This document shows, in pieces, positions 21,243-32,405 of a DNA stretch of 64,000 nt. Source of the stretch: Cladorrhinum sp. PSN259 (Eukaryota; Ascomycota; Sordariomycetes; Sordariales; Podosporaceae). The translations under genes and the position numbers were made by a program. How positions within the stretch are numbered: the first letter of the stretch is position 1; every line of letters starts with the position of its first letter. The notes under the pieces were generated by a model, which saw only the letters and a program-made list of their open reading frames with translations, was not told the origin of the DNA and searched no databases. The DNA is taken from NCBI GenBank assembly GCA_033725935.1, contig MU867087.1, positions 248,001-312,000 of the forward strand, in the 5' to 3' direction.

Positions 21243-24200
21243 ATGGTCGCAACCAAAGATTCTTCATCCCCTGCGGGGCTGCACGTCTCCGGCCAGGCAA
21301 ACGAGCCTCTTTCTCGACCGGCTCATTGTCTTTCCTCGACTCAAGTGGCTCAAGAACTTCAAAGCCATCCGACGCAGGGTCTTACTTCTGAGGAAGCCAC
21401 TGCTCGTCTCGCAAGATATGGCGCCAATGATCTTGGGAAAGGAAAAAAGGTCAAGCCACTTGAGATTCTCCTTCTTCAGATCTTTAATCCCATGAGTTTG
21501 GTAAGTCAATTTTTTTAAGTTTCCGCACTGATTGGATAATCTCTAACCAACAAAAAAAACAGATTATTTTTCTCGCGCTTGGGGCATCACTCGGTATTCA
21601 GGCCTGGATTGAGGGCGGTGTTCTCGCCTTCATCATCGCCATCAACATTGTCATCGGCTTCTTGCAGGATCTGCAAGCAGCGCGCACCATCGCTTCCCTG
21701 GATTCACTCAACTGCCCCACCGCCCGCGTTGTGAGAGACAACGGAGTCGCCACTACCATCGAGTCAACCAAGCTTGTCCCTGGCGATGTCATTGAACTCA
21801 AAGTTGGCGACAGTGTTCCGGCCGATGCGAGAGTTATTGAGAGCACCAACCTCGAGGCGGACGAAGCCCTGTTGACCGGCGAGAGCGTACCGGCACGCAA
21901 GGATGGCGAGGAAGTGTATGAGGAGGATACCGGCCCCGGCGATCGTCTGAACGTGGTATTCTCATCTAGTGTCATTACCAAGGGTCGTGGTCGAGCGGTC
22001 GTGTTTGCCACTGGCATGTCCACCGAGATTGGAGCCATTGCTGCTGCACTTGGTGATGACGGCCACAAGAAGAGGAAGTTGGAACGTGACGAACAGGGCA
22101 GGGCTTCTTTCAAGGCATACTGCTCTTACTGGTTTGCCTTGTTCTGGGACTGGCTTGGAGCATTCTTGGGCCTCACTGTTGGAACACCGTTGCAGAAGAA
22201 GCTATCGCAGCTTTTCTACTACGTGTTCCTGTTTGCCGTCGTGTGTGCAGTTATCGTCTTGGGAGCCAATGATGTGAGTAAAAAGCGGTGATATCGGATT
22301 GAATTATGACGCTGACAGGAGATATCTAGTTCCGAACCCGTAACGATGTCATCATCTACGCTGTTGCAACCGCCGTTGGTACGCTCCCAGTCACGCTCAT
22401 CCTTGTCCTCACCATTACCATGGCTGCTGGCACAAAAGTCATGGTTCAACGCAACGTCATCGTCCGCAACATGCGTTCTCTCGAAGCCCTCGGTGGTGTG
22501 ACTAGTAAGTAACTACCATCCCCAGACCATTTCCAAAAACACAACGCTCACATCTCCTCCCAGACATCTGCTCCGACAAGACCGGAACCCTGACCCAGGG
22601 TAAGATGGTAGCCCGAATGGCCTGGATCCCCGAACACGGCACCTACTCGGTCAACACAACCAACGACCCCTACAACCCCGAGACCGGAACAGTAACCTTC
22701 ATCCCAGCCGAGCCACGCAACATGCACAACCGTGCATCAGACCACCAAGGCACCCCCGTCAACCCTCTCTCGGAAACCCATCTTCATCCCTCCCTCCAAC
22801 AATACCTCGACATTGCCTCTCTTGCCAACCTGGCAACAGTCAAGAAAACTTCCGAGTCAGACAACCAGTGGACGGCAAACGGCGACCCGACCGAAATCGC
22901 AATCCAAGTCTTTGCCACCCGCTTCCTCGGCCATCCAGGAGGACACGGCACTGAAACCGCCTCCTCCGGGGAGGAATGGAAACAACTCGCCGAATTCCCC
23001 TTTGACTCTTCGGTCAAAAAGATGTCGGTTCTCTGCCGAAACCTCTCGACTTCAGAGGTGCACATCTTCACCAAGGGCGCCGTCGAGCGCGTCTTGGCCG
23101 GCTGTAGCTCCATCGTCGCGCCCGGAAGTTCATCATGTCTGCCGCTCACCGACTCTGCCAAAGAACAAATCCTGTCGAATATGGAATCGTTGGCTAGGCG
23201 CGGTCTGAGGGTGCTTGCTCTCGCCTCTTCTTCTTCTTCTTTAGGATCTGTGGACGAGCACGCCGCCCGTCGCGGCTTACTCAAGCGGGAAGAATACGAG
23301 CAGGGTCTCACATTCCGCGGGTTAATAGGCATCTACGACCCGCCAAGACCGGAATCGAGGCCGAGCGTTTTTAAATGTCACCAGGCCGGTATTGCAGTGC
23401 ACATGTTGACGGGAGACCACCCCGAGACGGCCCGCGCGATCGCAGTCGAGGTCGGTATTCTGCCTGCGAGGATGGACATGGTCCCGGCCGACATCGCGCG
23501 CGGACTCGTCATGGCCGCTCATGATTTCGACAAGTTATCAGACGAGGAGCTAGATGCGCTGCCCGAGCTACCGCTCGTGGTGGCGCGGTGCGCTCCCTCG
23601 ACTAAAGTCAGGATGATTGATGCTCTTCACAGAAGAGGCAAGTACGTCGCCATGACCGGTGACGGAGTCAACGACAGCCCCAGCCTCAAGAGAGCGGACG
23701 TGGGCATCGCGATGGGACTGGGAGGGAGCGATGTAGCGAAAAGCGCGTCTGATATCGTGCTCAGCGACGATAACTTTGCCAGCATACTGAACGCCGTCGA
23801 AGAAGGCAGGAGGATTTTCGACAATGTGCAAAAGTTCATGCTGCATGTGCTCTCTGCCAACGTCGGGTTCGTTACCACGTTGCTGGTCGGGTTGGCCTAC
23901 AAGGATTCAAGTGGAACTTCGGTTTTCCAGATCACCCCCGTTGAGATTCTGTTCATGCTGCTGGTTGCCGGTGCGTTCACGGAGACCGGGTTGGGATTTG
24001 AGGGCGCGTCCAAGCATATTCTCAGTCGGCCGCCACAGAGTGTAAGTTCATCACGCCCTTATCTAACTTGTGATTAAAGTCTATTCCTGTTGCTTACTTA
24101 TTTTGTAGCTCAAGCATGGTGTCTTCACGCCGGAGTTCCTGGCGGATATTGCAGCCTACGGCATCATCATGGCCACTTGTCTCCTCACGTCCTTCGTTGC

Positions 24201-24717
24201 CGTCATGTTCGGCATGCACGGTGGTGACTTTGGCGTGGACTGTAACCTCCGGTATTCCGACTCGTGCCGGGGCGTCTTCCGCGCTCGATCGACATGCTAC
24301 ACGGCAATGATGTGGATCTTTGTCTTTTTCGCCTGGGAGCTCGTCGACAGCCGGCTATCATTATTCCACGGGGCGTTCCGCAACACCAAGAAGTGGGCAA
24401 GTCGGTTCTGGAGGAACCCTTTCCTCTTCTGGTCGGTGGTTGTGGGTTTCTTTAGCATTTTCCCTACGCTGTACATCCCTGGTCTGAACAGGGTAGTGTT
24501 CTTGCACGACAGCATTGACAAGGAGTGGGGTGTGGTGTTCGCTGTGACGGTTCTGTTCTTCCTGGGCGCCGAGTCGTGGAAGTGGGCCAAGCGGGTGTAC
24601 CTGAGGAGACATAACCTGATGCAGAAGAAGGGTGCTGGGTCAACGGAGGAGGACCTGGAGAAGAAGGTGTTTGAGAGATTTTATTCCTCTGACAGTGATT
24701 CGGCGACTGAGAAGTAA
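21243..24717 (+). CDS. ENA: ENA-type P-type ATPase (sodium/potassium efflux)
   Basis: Five exons: 21243-21500, 21563-22273, 22330-22504, 22564-24041, 24109-24717; 1076 aa, the usual length for the P2D (ENA) class. It pumps Na+ (and K+ or Li+) out across the plasma membrane at the cost of ATP and is needed for salt and alkaline tolerance. Visible in order: N-terminal cation-ATPase domain, first membrane pair (IIFLALGASLGIQAW), actuator LTGES near residue 193, the ICSDKTGTLTQGK phosphorylation site near residue 386 (the Asp is phosphorylated), a KGAVERVL nucleotide-binding segment, the hinge TGDGVND near residue 746, and C-terminal membrane segments. Donors are GTAAGT or GTGAGT; all phases close. 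Upstream AT/pyrimidine-rich promoter; tail-to-tail with the small secreted gene at 24999. Confidence 0.96.
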
Positions 24718-24998
24718 ATATAACGATACCCTATAGAAGCTAGAATAAACTTTAATCAAGTTCAGACAAAAGTCTGAGAATTTTCAGATCAGAATTATGT
24801 ACATTGCTCGAAACTAGGCAGGACTGGATAAATAACCCTCAAGCTCAGAGATCTGGATGTTTTCGGTCCCGATATATCATTATGCTTTCTTCTTTCCTCA
24901 AACAATCTGGCATAGTTCGTTTTTCCTGTGATTCCACTTCTTTGTGTTCTGGACAATCTGGAAGATCTAGTCCACTTCCCACATCTTCTCAAGCTTCC

Positions 24999-25364
24999 TC
25001 AGGCACAAGGCGGTGGGAAGAGCTTGGAGATAACAGCGTTTATTGGTGCTGTGTGACAGCCCGGGCATCGGCAAAACTGTTGAAACAGTCATTAGCAACT
25101 CATTCTCTCTCTTGTTACACTATTGAATAAACGCACCTTTGCTGCCCCTGGCAAGGTGCTCGCCGTGCCTTCATGCTCGACGCACTGAATCAGGGCCTCT
25201 TTGGGATTTGCAGCCTTATTGTCCACAACATTGGCGATGCACTGGCTCGAGTTCATGATGTCGTGACATGCCAGCTCGGTGGTTGGACAAGGATCTTGTT
25301 TGGCGTCCTGCGCGCTTGCGACAAGAGCAAAGCAAACTGAAAGGGTCACGGTTGTGAGACGCAT
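24999..25364 (-). CDS. Small secreted eight-cysteine protein
   Basis: My join on the minus strand: exon 1 25364-25137, 60-bp intron 25136-25077 (donor GTGCGT, branch GCTAATGAC, acceptor CAACAG, phase 0), exon 2 25076-24999; 101 aa. The start chosen is the ATG that opens a classical signal peptide (MRLTTVTLSVCFALVASAQ); an upstream in-frame ATG would bury it. The mature chain has eight cysteines: PCP, LAC, SQC, IQC, then FCRCPGC and a last PPPC close to the end. Unspliced, the frame would end after a Cys-poor tail, so the intron is needed for the last four cysteines. The pattern fits an apoplastic effector or similar disulphide-rich secreted protein; no named family recognised. Confidence 0.75.
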
Positions 25365-25827
25365 CTTGTAATTATGAATTAAATGAGGGTGAGTTTTACA
25401 TGTTCTAGAAGAATGGGGCCGAGCCCCCATATAACTATGCGGTCTTGCAGCAGGAAATCTGATCCCGGCTGCGCCCCTGCCTGCATCTTCTCCAACAATA
25501 GATGAGCTTCCCCCCTTTTCTGCACGGCTGCATCGGCAATAGCAAACACCTCATATTGTCCCGTCAATTCATCCACACCTATCTTTCAAGGGAATTTGAG
25601 GATAATCAATTTCTACCTACATTTTTTAATATCCGTAGATAAGTCTCTTGCATAATATATGACCATGCGCGGCATTTCCCTCGACCCCCCTTTACCGCGG
25701 AACGCAGTCAAACAAGTAACACTACCACCTCCCCTCGTGGCACCCAGGTTTCCCTTTGTATCTCTTCTCACATCTTTCGGGACGGACAGAGCCTCCCTAA
25801 TTTACAGGACGTCCACACACATTCGCC
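25365..25827. promoter_or_regulatory. Shared divergent upstream region
   Basis: 463 bp between two divergently transcribed secreted-protein genes (the eight-cysteine protein and the DUF1996 protein). No gene seen in it. Confidence 0.5.
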
Positions 25828-27007
25828 ATGTATTGGTCACCCTTCGCCCTTCTGCTCCTAGCAGCACCAAGCATCGCAGTGGTCCGCTTCCACTGCTCCC
25901 AACTGGTCGTTCAACGACTGGACCCCCTCGTCAACCCGGGTTCCATCCCTTCCAGCCATGTCCACCAAATCGTCGGCGGCAACGCCTTCAACGCCACCAT
26001 GGCGCTCGACAAGGACCTTCCGGCCGAGTCCACCTGCACGAGTTGTCAATTCACCGAGGACTTTTCCAACTACTGGACGGCAGTTTTATACTTTCGCGCT
26101 CGCAACGGAACGTACAAGCGCGTTCCCCAGCTAGGCAACAACCAGTTCGAAAAAGCCAACGGCGGTCTGACGGTCTATTACATGCAAGATGCCATCTACG
26201 ATCAGCAACAAAAGAGCAAAGTCAAGGCGTTCCAACCTGTGCGTTTTTTTTCTTCTCCCCTCCTTTGTACCAAGATAAATACTAATAGACGGAAAAAATA
26301 AAAAAGGGCTTCCGAATGTTCATAGGCAACATCTCGGCCCGCTCCCTGACGGACGCAGCCCGCTACCGCCAACTGACCTACGTCTGCATGGACACGTGGA
26401 CGACTAGAGCCCCGGAAACCATGGCCTTTCCCACACGCAAGTGCAAAGAAGGGATCATGACCTCGCTGCGCTTCCCCACGTGCTGGGACGGCAAGAACCT
26501 GGACTCGCCCGACCACATGTCCCACATGTCGTACCCGGAGTCGGGCACCTTTGAGTCTAGCGGGCCGTGTCCCGCCACGCATCCAGTCAGGACGGGCCAG
26601 GTGATGTTTGAAGTCGTGTGGGACACCAAAAAGTTCAACGAGGAGGAGTGGCCCGAGGACGGGTCGAGTCCGTTCGTGTGGAGCTTCGGGGACGCGACGG
26701 GGTACGCCACGCACGCCGACTACGTGTTTGGCTGGAAGGACGATTCCCTGCAGAGGATCCTGGACACGAGCTGCTGGTTTAATACCAACTGCATCAAGGA
26801 GTCCAACAGCACCGTGCAGAGCGTGGAGAAGATGAATGAGTGCAGCCAGAAGGCTGTCGTGGATGAGGATATTGATTCTTGTGAGTTTTCTTTTTGTGTT
26901 CTTTGCAGACGTGGCGAGGTGTGTGTGAATTTTTTGGCTGACGTTTTGTTGTAGGGCTTGATGAGCTTCCTGGTGGGTACCACGCTGATCATGGGCATGC
27001 CAGGTGA
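25828..27007 (+). CDS. DUF1996-domain secreted protein
   Basis: Three exons, 25828-26238, 26307-26880 and 26955-27007; 345 aa. A signal peptide (MYWSPFALLLLAAPSIA) is followed by the family hallmarks: RLDPLVNPGSIPSSHVHQIV, an N-x-[ST]-rich segment, WTAVLYFRARNGTYKRVPQ, then FPTCWDGKNLDSPDHMSHMS with the conserved Cys-Trp-Asp-Gly, and an ending WLDELPGGYHADHGHAR. DUF1996 proteins are secreted or wall-associated, common in ascomycetes, and of unsettled biochemical role. Introns have donors GTGCGT and GTGAGT; the short last exon is supported by the conserved W-L-D-x-L-P-G ending. Tail-to-tail with the HET gene at 27505. Confidence 0.9.
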
Positions 27008-27504
27008 AGTAAATAGAAGATATGCGTGTAGTAGAACAGGAGGCGGTGCAGGATAGTGTGAATGACGAATAATGGAGACAGACCATTGTATTAAGTATGG
27101 ACTTTGAGTCCAGTCAGAGAATGAAGATGAAAAGGTGTCTCAGTTTCAAGAGTAGCCAGGGGTTCGGTTCTGCGGGGGGAATGTGCAGGTTGGGCCAAAG
27201 AATTGATTGACAGTTGGAGTTTTCCAATCCGTCTCGTCATACTTCCGGTCATCTGTGAAATCTCTCTAGTCTTAAACGCTCATTCTTTTGCCAGAAAAAA
27301 GCCGTAAGACGCTTCCAACTTTAACTCCTCAACCTTCGCCTCTGGGGGCAGGGAAACAGGTTCAACTTGGGCGCTCCCATCCCCTCCTTGGACCGGTAGA
27401 GTCGGAACTACATGTAAAGAAAACCCAATACTAGTCCATCTTCATTCAATTCCCTCCGCTTCTCTGTCTCGATTGGGGAAGCCAGCCAAGCATATGTACT
27501 GCTA
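27008..27504. other. Intergenic between convergent genes
   Basis: About 500 bp holding the 3' untranslated regions of two convergent genes. Nothing else seen. Confidence 0.5.
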
Positions 27505-29760
27505 TTAACCCAACATCACATCCATCTCCTCAGCGGCTGCATAACATGCCTCGACATCACCGCCGAAAAGTCGACCGATTCCAACACGCTCATAGCAGTA
27601 CTGACAGCCATCATGATCAGCACGAGTCACGTACAAAACTTCAAATGCGGTCTGATGGTTCGTCCAGTTTCCCCAACCATATCCTCCGGCAATCTTGGAC
27701 AACTTGCGGACGAACAGAGCATAGACGCTGTCGTCGTCGAGACTAGTGTCTGGGATGGAATTGATGTCACGGTGGTATCGTGCATGTTCTACGGACGCCC
27801 AACCAATGATGAACTGGGGCTCCGGTCCAACCAGAGCCGTGACCCGTCGCCAGGTCTTTGCTGCTGGGGCCGTCTTGGGGAGACGATATGTCAGGTTTGC
27901 TGCTGCCTTTCTTTCGTCGTCTGTTGGAAAGTATTCGTGTATTCGCACCTTCAAAAGTCTTGCACGCAATTGCAGCACTTTGAAGGAGCTGTGATTGCTG
28001 TATTCTCGCGAGGGCATGAAGAGAGGCTCTTCCGTGGTAGACTTTACTACGTTTATAGAGCCGCATTGTGCCAACGGGAGACCTGCAAGTTGGCACACAA
28101 CCTCGTCCATTGGGTCCGCATACTCTTGCCTGGAGCTGTACCACTGAACTCCCAGTCCTGCCAGCTTGCCAGTCTTCTTGACTCGACGAGCCATGGCTGC
28201 CCATGACCACGTCGGGACGCCCATTGCTCTGAGTCTCGGGTGCTGCTCCTCTCTCGACGTGTTTTCGCATTCAGCTTCCTGCCACAAAAGGCCGAGCACA
28301 GTTCTCTCGCCGATGCTTGGAATAAGCCAGTGCCCATATGCAAATTGTACTTGCGCGCCGCTCAGGTCCGACCCAACCGCGGCTGCTGCCAGCGCAGCGC
28401 GCAGACTGCGTTTAAACTCGTCTGCAACGCCCGAAAGAGCCACCAGCCGATCCTTTTCGAATTCGGTAAACTCCAACAGGCAGTACTGCTCCATGAAGTG
28501 GCCCCAAATATCCAGGATGGAATCAAGCGATTTGGTCATCCTGAACAGCCTGACAGCATCGACCGAATCACCGCGCAGGTTCTCGGGGGCCTTGGTCCGG
28601 CACATCATGTAAGCTCCCCGTTTTGAAAAGGTCAAAAGGCGGCGACTGAGCTTGAACTCTTGAAACACCCAGCCCCGACCCAGCAGCTTGCTGTCCACCA
28701 CGGCCCGTGTGTAATCCCTCGCTGTCTCGGACGGTTCGGATGCTTGGACGTAAAAGTATCCTTTCTTCTCCCCAGTTCTGTCGCGATAAGGAAGTCTGAC
28801 GACCGCTGGAAGGCCGTCGGGCTGAAGCCTGGTTCCAAACAAGCCTCCGTCGTCCGAAGTCGTTGTCGAGGCAATGGTCAGCCACGCGCGCTGGTAGTAA
28901 TCGGCCATTCGAACAGACTCTCTCCTCCAGTCCTCCGGGTCGTCTTGTACGATGCACAGCGAGTCTATCCACAGGTATTTGATACCCAGGTGGTGCGCAA
29001 TAAACCCAGAATCTCGGTAGAGCTTGGGGAATTCCCCGCCGCTACCGCAAACTGGACCTTGGTAGTTGGATTTCGTTGTTCGTGAAGCATGCGTGAGGTC
29101 ATCCCACCGATGGGTCAGGGCGATGTATTTGCCGCAAGTCCCCTCCGTCTCGCAAAGAGCAAAGGAGATAGCCCCACTGTCCAGCACATCAACTTTGACG
29201 AGTCGGGCTGGAAGAGGTGTGTTTCGTTGGTCGATTTCCTCGGTCCTCGAAAGCGTCAAGCGACATTCTTCGTGATATCTGTAGCAATGCTCGTACCAAG
29301 CCTTGATTGCGGGCATATCGGAAAATGATAAAGGCTCAGTCATGATGCTTCCCGTGATATCATTTGATGTGCTCGCTGGCGTTCCTTTCTCTGCGGCAAG
29401 GTGGAGGTGGATGGGAGTTGTATACTTGGGCGCGTAGAAAGACCTGTTCGGATCGAGGACTGTCAGTTGTTTGAGACTCAAAGGAATGCGCCCATTGGCC
29501 TCTTCTCCTGCAGCAAGTCCTCTGATGGCCAAGAAATCAACCCATCGAGGCCAAATGTAATTCAAGAAGCTTGGGGCCGATATTGAGGTGTAAACATGTC
29601 GCGGGAGTGAGTTGCGCAGCTGTTCTGCGACCAAACCGCAAAACAGACATCCCGACTCGGCGGCTTGGAAGAGACCTCGCACAGGATAGCCGCAGCGACC
29701 ACTCCTTACCCTGGCAAACTCCTGAACATCGAATCGTTGACATTGCTCGCACAGGGTCAT
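27505..29760 (-). CDS. HET-domain protein
   Basis: 751 aa from the ATG at 29760; the frame is open 16 codons further but only to a TTG. The N-terminus carries a Cys pair motif (LCEQCQRFD, later SGCLFCGLV) typical of this HET subclass. The HET domain runs from about residue 215 to 380: YIALTHRWDD, then GIKYLWIDSLCIVQDDPEDW, then YYQRAWLTIAST, and the GRGWVFQEFKLSRRLL segment. A long C-terminal region without repeats follows. Role: expected to trigger incompatibility-type cell death upon non-self recognition. It starts only 209 bp from the divergent membrane-protein gene. Single exon. Domain assignment is secure. Confidence 0.93.
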   Translation of the reverse strand: MTLCEQCQRFDVQEFARVRSGRCGYPVRGLFQAAESGCLFCGLVAEQLRNSLPRHVYTSISAPSFLNYIWPRWVDFLAIRGLAAGEEANGRIPLSLKQLTVLDPNRSFYAPKYTTPIHLHLAAEKGTPASTSNDITGSIMTEPLSFSDMPAIKAWYEHCYRYHEECRLTLSRTEEIDQRNTPLPARLVKVDVLDSGAISFALCETEGTCGKYIALTHRWDDLTHASRTTKSNYQGPVCGSGGEFPKLYRDSGFIAHHLGIKYLWIDSLCIVQDDPEDWRRESVRMADYYQRAWLTIASTTTSDDGGLFGTRLQPDGLPAVVRLPYRDRTGEKKGYFYVQASEPSETARDYTRAVVDSKLLGRGWVFQEFKLSRRLLTFSKRGAYMMCRTKAPENLRGDSVDAVRLFRMTKSLDSILDIWGHFMEQYCLLEFTEFEKDRLVALSGVADEFKRSLRAALAAAAVGSDLSGAQVQFAYGHWLIPSIGERTVLGLLWQEAECENTSREEQHPRLRAMGVPTWSWAAMARRVKKTGKLAGLGVQWYSSRQEYADPMDEVVCQLAGLPLAQCGSINVVKSTTEEPLFMPSREYSNHSSFKVLQLRARLLKVRIHEYFPTDDERKAAANLTYRLPKTAPAAKTWRRVTALVGPEPQFIIGWASVEHARYHRDINSIPDTSLDDDSVYALFVRKLSKIAGGYGWGNWTNHQTAFEVLYVTRADHDGCQYCYERVGIGRLFGGDVEACYAAAEEMDVMLG

Positions 29761-29969
29761 CGCAGTGGTTGACTGAGACTTCAAATTTGATGTCAGGGAG
29801 CGGGCCAAAGTTCACAAGGATGACCGGGACGGGGTTTGTCCGTCTTCAGCCACATACATGCTTGACCCCTTGCTCCTTGGCATTTGAGGGGTCTACACTA
29901 CCAAGTTCCCAGGGACGCTTTAATGTCCCGCCACTTGCCAAGTCATCTTTTCTCATCAATTCGTTCAAT
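29761..29969. promoter_or_regulatory. Compact divergent promoter, HET gene and membrane-protein gene
   Basis: 209 bp separate the two start codons (29760 minus, 29970 plus), so both genes must share regulatory DNA or have overlapping upstream transcripts. No TATA box is clear. Confidence 0.55.
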
Positions 29970-31152
29970 ATGAAAGCTCCAGTTTGGATTGGCTTCACAA
30001 CCGTAGTTCTTTCTTCCATTCCCCCGTTCATCTCCAACACATTCTACCTGTTATCCGTTTCCGAACTTCAGACTCCAAATAACAAAGCGCAGGAGAACTT
30101 GACGAGATTCTCAGTATGGATTCTAGTCATCGGTCTACTTGACGTTGTCATGGGAGCTTTCCTCATCAGCCGCAGAAGCACCACCCTCCTCCCGAACGCA
30201 GTGGCATTTGCAGTAGCAACCTCGGGGATAGTTGTCGGTTCTTTCGGCCTACTGCGCTGTTATGACAACAGTGCCGGATATAAAGTCAACAACAAGCCCA
30301 CCTTCCTCCTACAAATATTCCGAGACTGTCTTCACTGGGTCTACAGCATCATTCTGTCACGCCGCCGTCCGTTGAGGTTGTGGCACAACTACCAGCCAGT
30401 CATTTCCAGGCCGCGGCGGCACTCAAGAAAACCATCATCATCCGAGATAGAGTTCGACGACACTGAAGAAGGAGGAGGAGGTCCCCTCTCATGCCTTGCA
30501 AAGGAGCACCGAAGAAAAGCAAAAGCCCGGGGTTCACCTTCACCACCAAGAGGTCCACGATTCAATCCCGTCGTGTATTACTGGGCCGATCCTAGAGATA
30601 GACTGTTGAGGATGGCCAGCGCGAACGAGGCCAAACCAGTCATAGCAGCAGACTTTATTCTGGAATGCGTTGCCGCCGTGGCCGCGTACAAATTGAAAAG
30701 ATTACCACAATGGTAAGACCTGCTCACCACGTCAACACCCTTCACTCTTATACCTTGACCATGAGTCCTAATAACCTGGATCCAAAAACAGGGCCTTATA
30801 TCTAGGTCTAGTACCGCCATGCACCCTGGCCCTCTGTATCGCCACGACGGCCACCGTGATTCGATTCCGGATCCCGCCGACTCGCACAGTCATGAGATAT
30901 TACAGGACAGTCAACTTGGGACAGCTCCTGTCGTTCGTTTGGGCATTCGTCATTGCAACGAGCTGCACAGTCAATATTTTGGTCACCGCCTTTTCGGTGC
31001 GAGCGGCGGTCCTGAGCTTTGAGGTGGTGGCAGACAGTGCAAAAAATGATCTCGGTCGGCCCAGCGTGATCTACGTCTTGCTCACTGCGAGAACATGTAT
31101 ATTTTGCATCATGGTGTTTGCCGTGCCTGTCCTCTGCGCACGCGACAAATAG
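29970..31152 (+). CDS. Multi-pass membrane protein of unknown function
   Basis: Two exons, 29970-30712 and 30792-31152 (79-bp intron, donor GTAAGA, acceptor AACAG, phase 2), 367 aa. Hydrophobic segments: near the N-terminus (IGFTTVVLSSIPPFI), FSVWILVIGLLDVVMGAFLI, AVAFAVATSGIVVGSFGLL, a long hydrophilic loop with Arg/Ser/Pro-rich and acidic parts (about residues 130-230), then FILECVAAVAAY, LGLVPPCTLALCIATTATVI, LLSFVWAFVIATSCTVNILV and a last one (TARTCIFCIMVFAVPVLCA). About seven spans are therefore likely. No motif known to me. The extended 5' frame back to 29571 overlaps the HET gene and is ignored; the ATG at 29970 opens the first span. Confidence 0.75.
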
Positions 31153-32405
31153 ATTACATACGCGGGTATCCTACATGTATCCTTTGCTAAGACACGGATG
31201 GTTCCAGTCTTCAAGTGTCATGCAGCAAGATCCACCCCTGCGATGACAAGTATGATGGCACAAATTACCCAGGATAAATTCTGTAGTTGATGCGCGGACG
31301 TGATCGCAGATGACCTTTGCCCTCCCAGGCAACATATTTCGAACGAAGTGGGCTGAAGGGGGGAAAAAGAAGAGGGGGGAAAAAGAGGGGAAAAAGAAGA
31401 AAAAAAAGGGAAAAAGAAGAAGAAAAAAAGTCAAGTTAAACTTATGTGCCGCCAGACAAGACGACTTGTTGAAATGACAGAAAGAACGAACGGCTTCAAT
31501 GAAGTGACCGACCTGAAACAAGCACACCAATTCATTATATGGAATCGGAATTCGTGGCGAGCTAGTCGCAAAAAAGCAACAAATTTGGAACCCTCAATCT
31601 TCAAACACCTGATTCACTGTTTTAACTTGCTCGAGACTTTCATCGATTTCCAATGTTCGGGATCAGGTTGCCAAGAGGATGAGGAGGTGAGGGGATGAGG
31701 GAGGAACCACATGCAGTCGTCCATTCCACTCTTTGAAAGCTGCGGTTGGGGTCTCGGCTCTGATTTGCCGTCGGGAAGATTGAGTTTGGTATCAACAAAG
31801 GACATGATATCCATTGAGAATTGAGGGCGTTATCAGACTAATTGGGGCTGTTGATGATGTTGAAGTTGTGGTGCAATGGACAATTGAGCAGTTTGACGCC
31901 ACTTGGAACCCAATATGCAAGTGGTGATCTTTGGGAACTTATTTGGAGAAGAACGGGGCCAAGACGCATCAACTGATGCAGAATGGATATTAACTGTCAG
32001 AACTGGATAATAACCAAGTACATTCGCCCTGTCCGGATTCCTGCGTCCAGTAATTCGGCATGAGACATTTGCCTTCCATCCGTCTGCACTGAGGCCTGCG
32101 ATGCCAACTCAGAGCCCAACGCGCTGTGATTCGACGAGGCAGAATTGTCAGGGTTGTCATTGGAGGGGCAAGAGGCTTTGCGGGCCGCATTCATGGTCGC
32201 ACCAGTTCGGAAAGTGGCTCAGTATATGGTTGAGCCAATCAGGAGAGCTGATGCTGATCAGTACAAACAGACTGTATGCCCCTCCAGGGAGCACACTGAT
32301 GAAGAGTTCCCGTTACTCTTAATCTTTTTGTTTTTATTCCTATTAAAGATTCCCACTGTCATCTATTTACCTCACCCACGCTGGTTTTCATCTACATCAC
32401 CAACC
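31153..32405. other. Intergenic, with 76-bp polypurine tract
   Basis: 1.25 kb without a gene. 31355-31430 is a pure A/G tract on the plus strand made of G-rich blocks alternating with AAAAAGAAG units. The stretch just before 32406 is pyrimidine- and AT-rich, like a promoter. The open frame continuing upstream of 32406 back to 32145 lacks the character of the protein and is taken as leader. Confidence 0.55.

Noticed and set aside
32145..32405. In-frame upstream extension of the helicase gene
   Set aside because: The extra 87 residues are encoded by AT-rich leader-like DNA, and the ATG at 32406 opens the recognisable protein.
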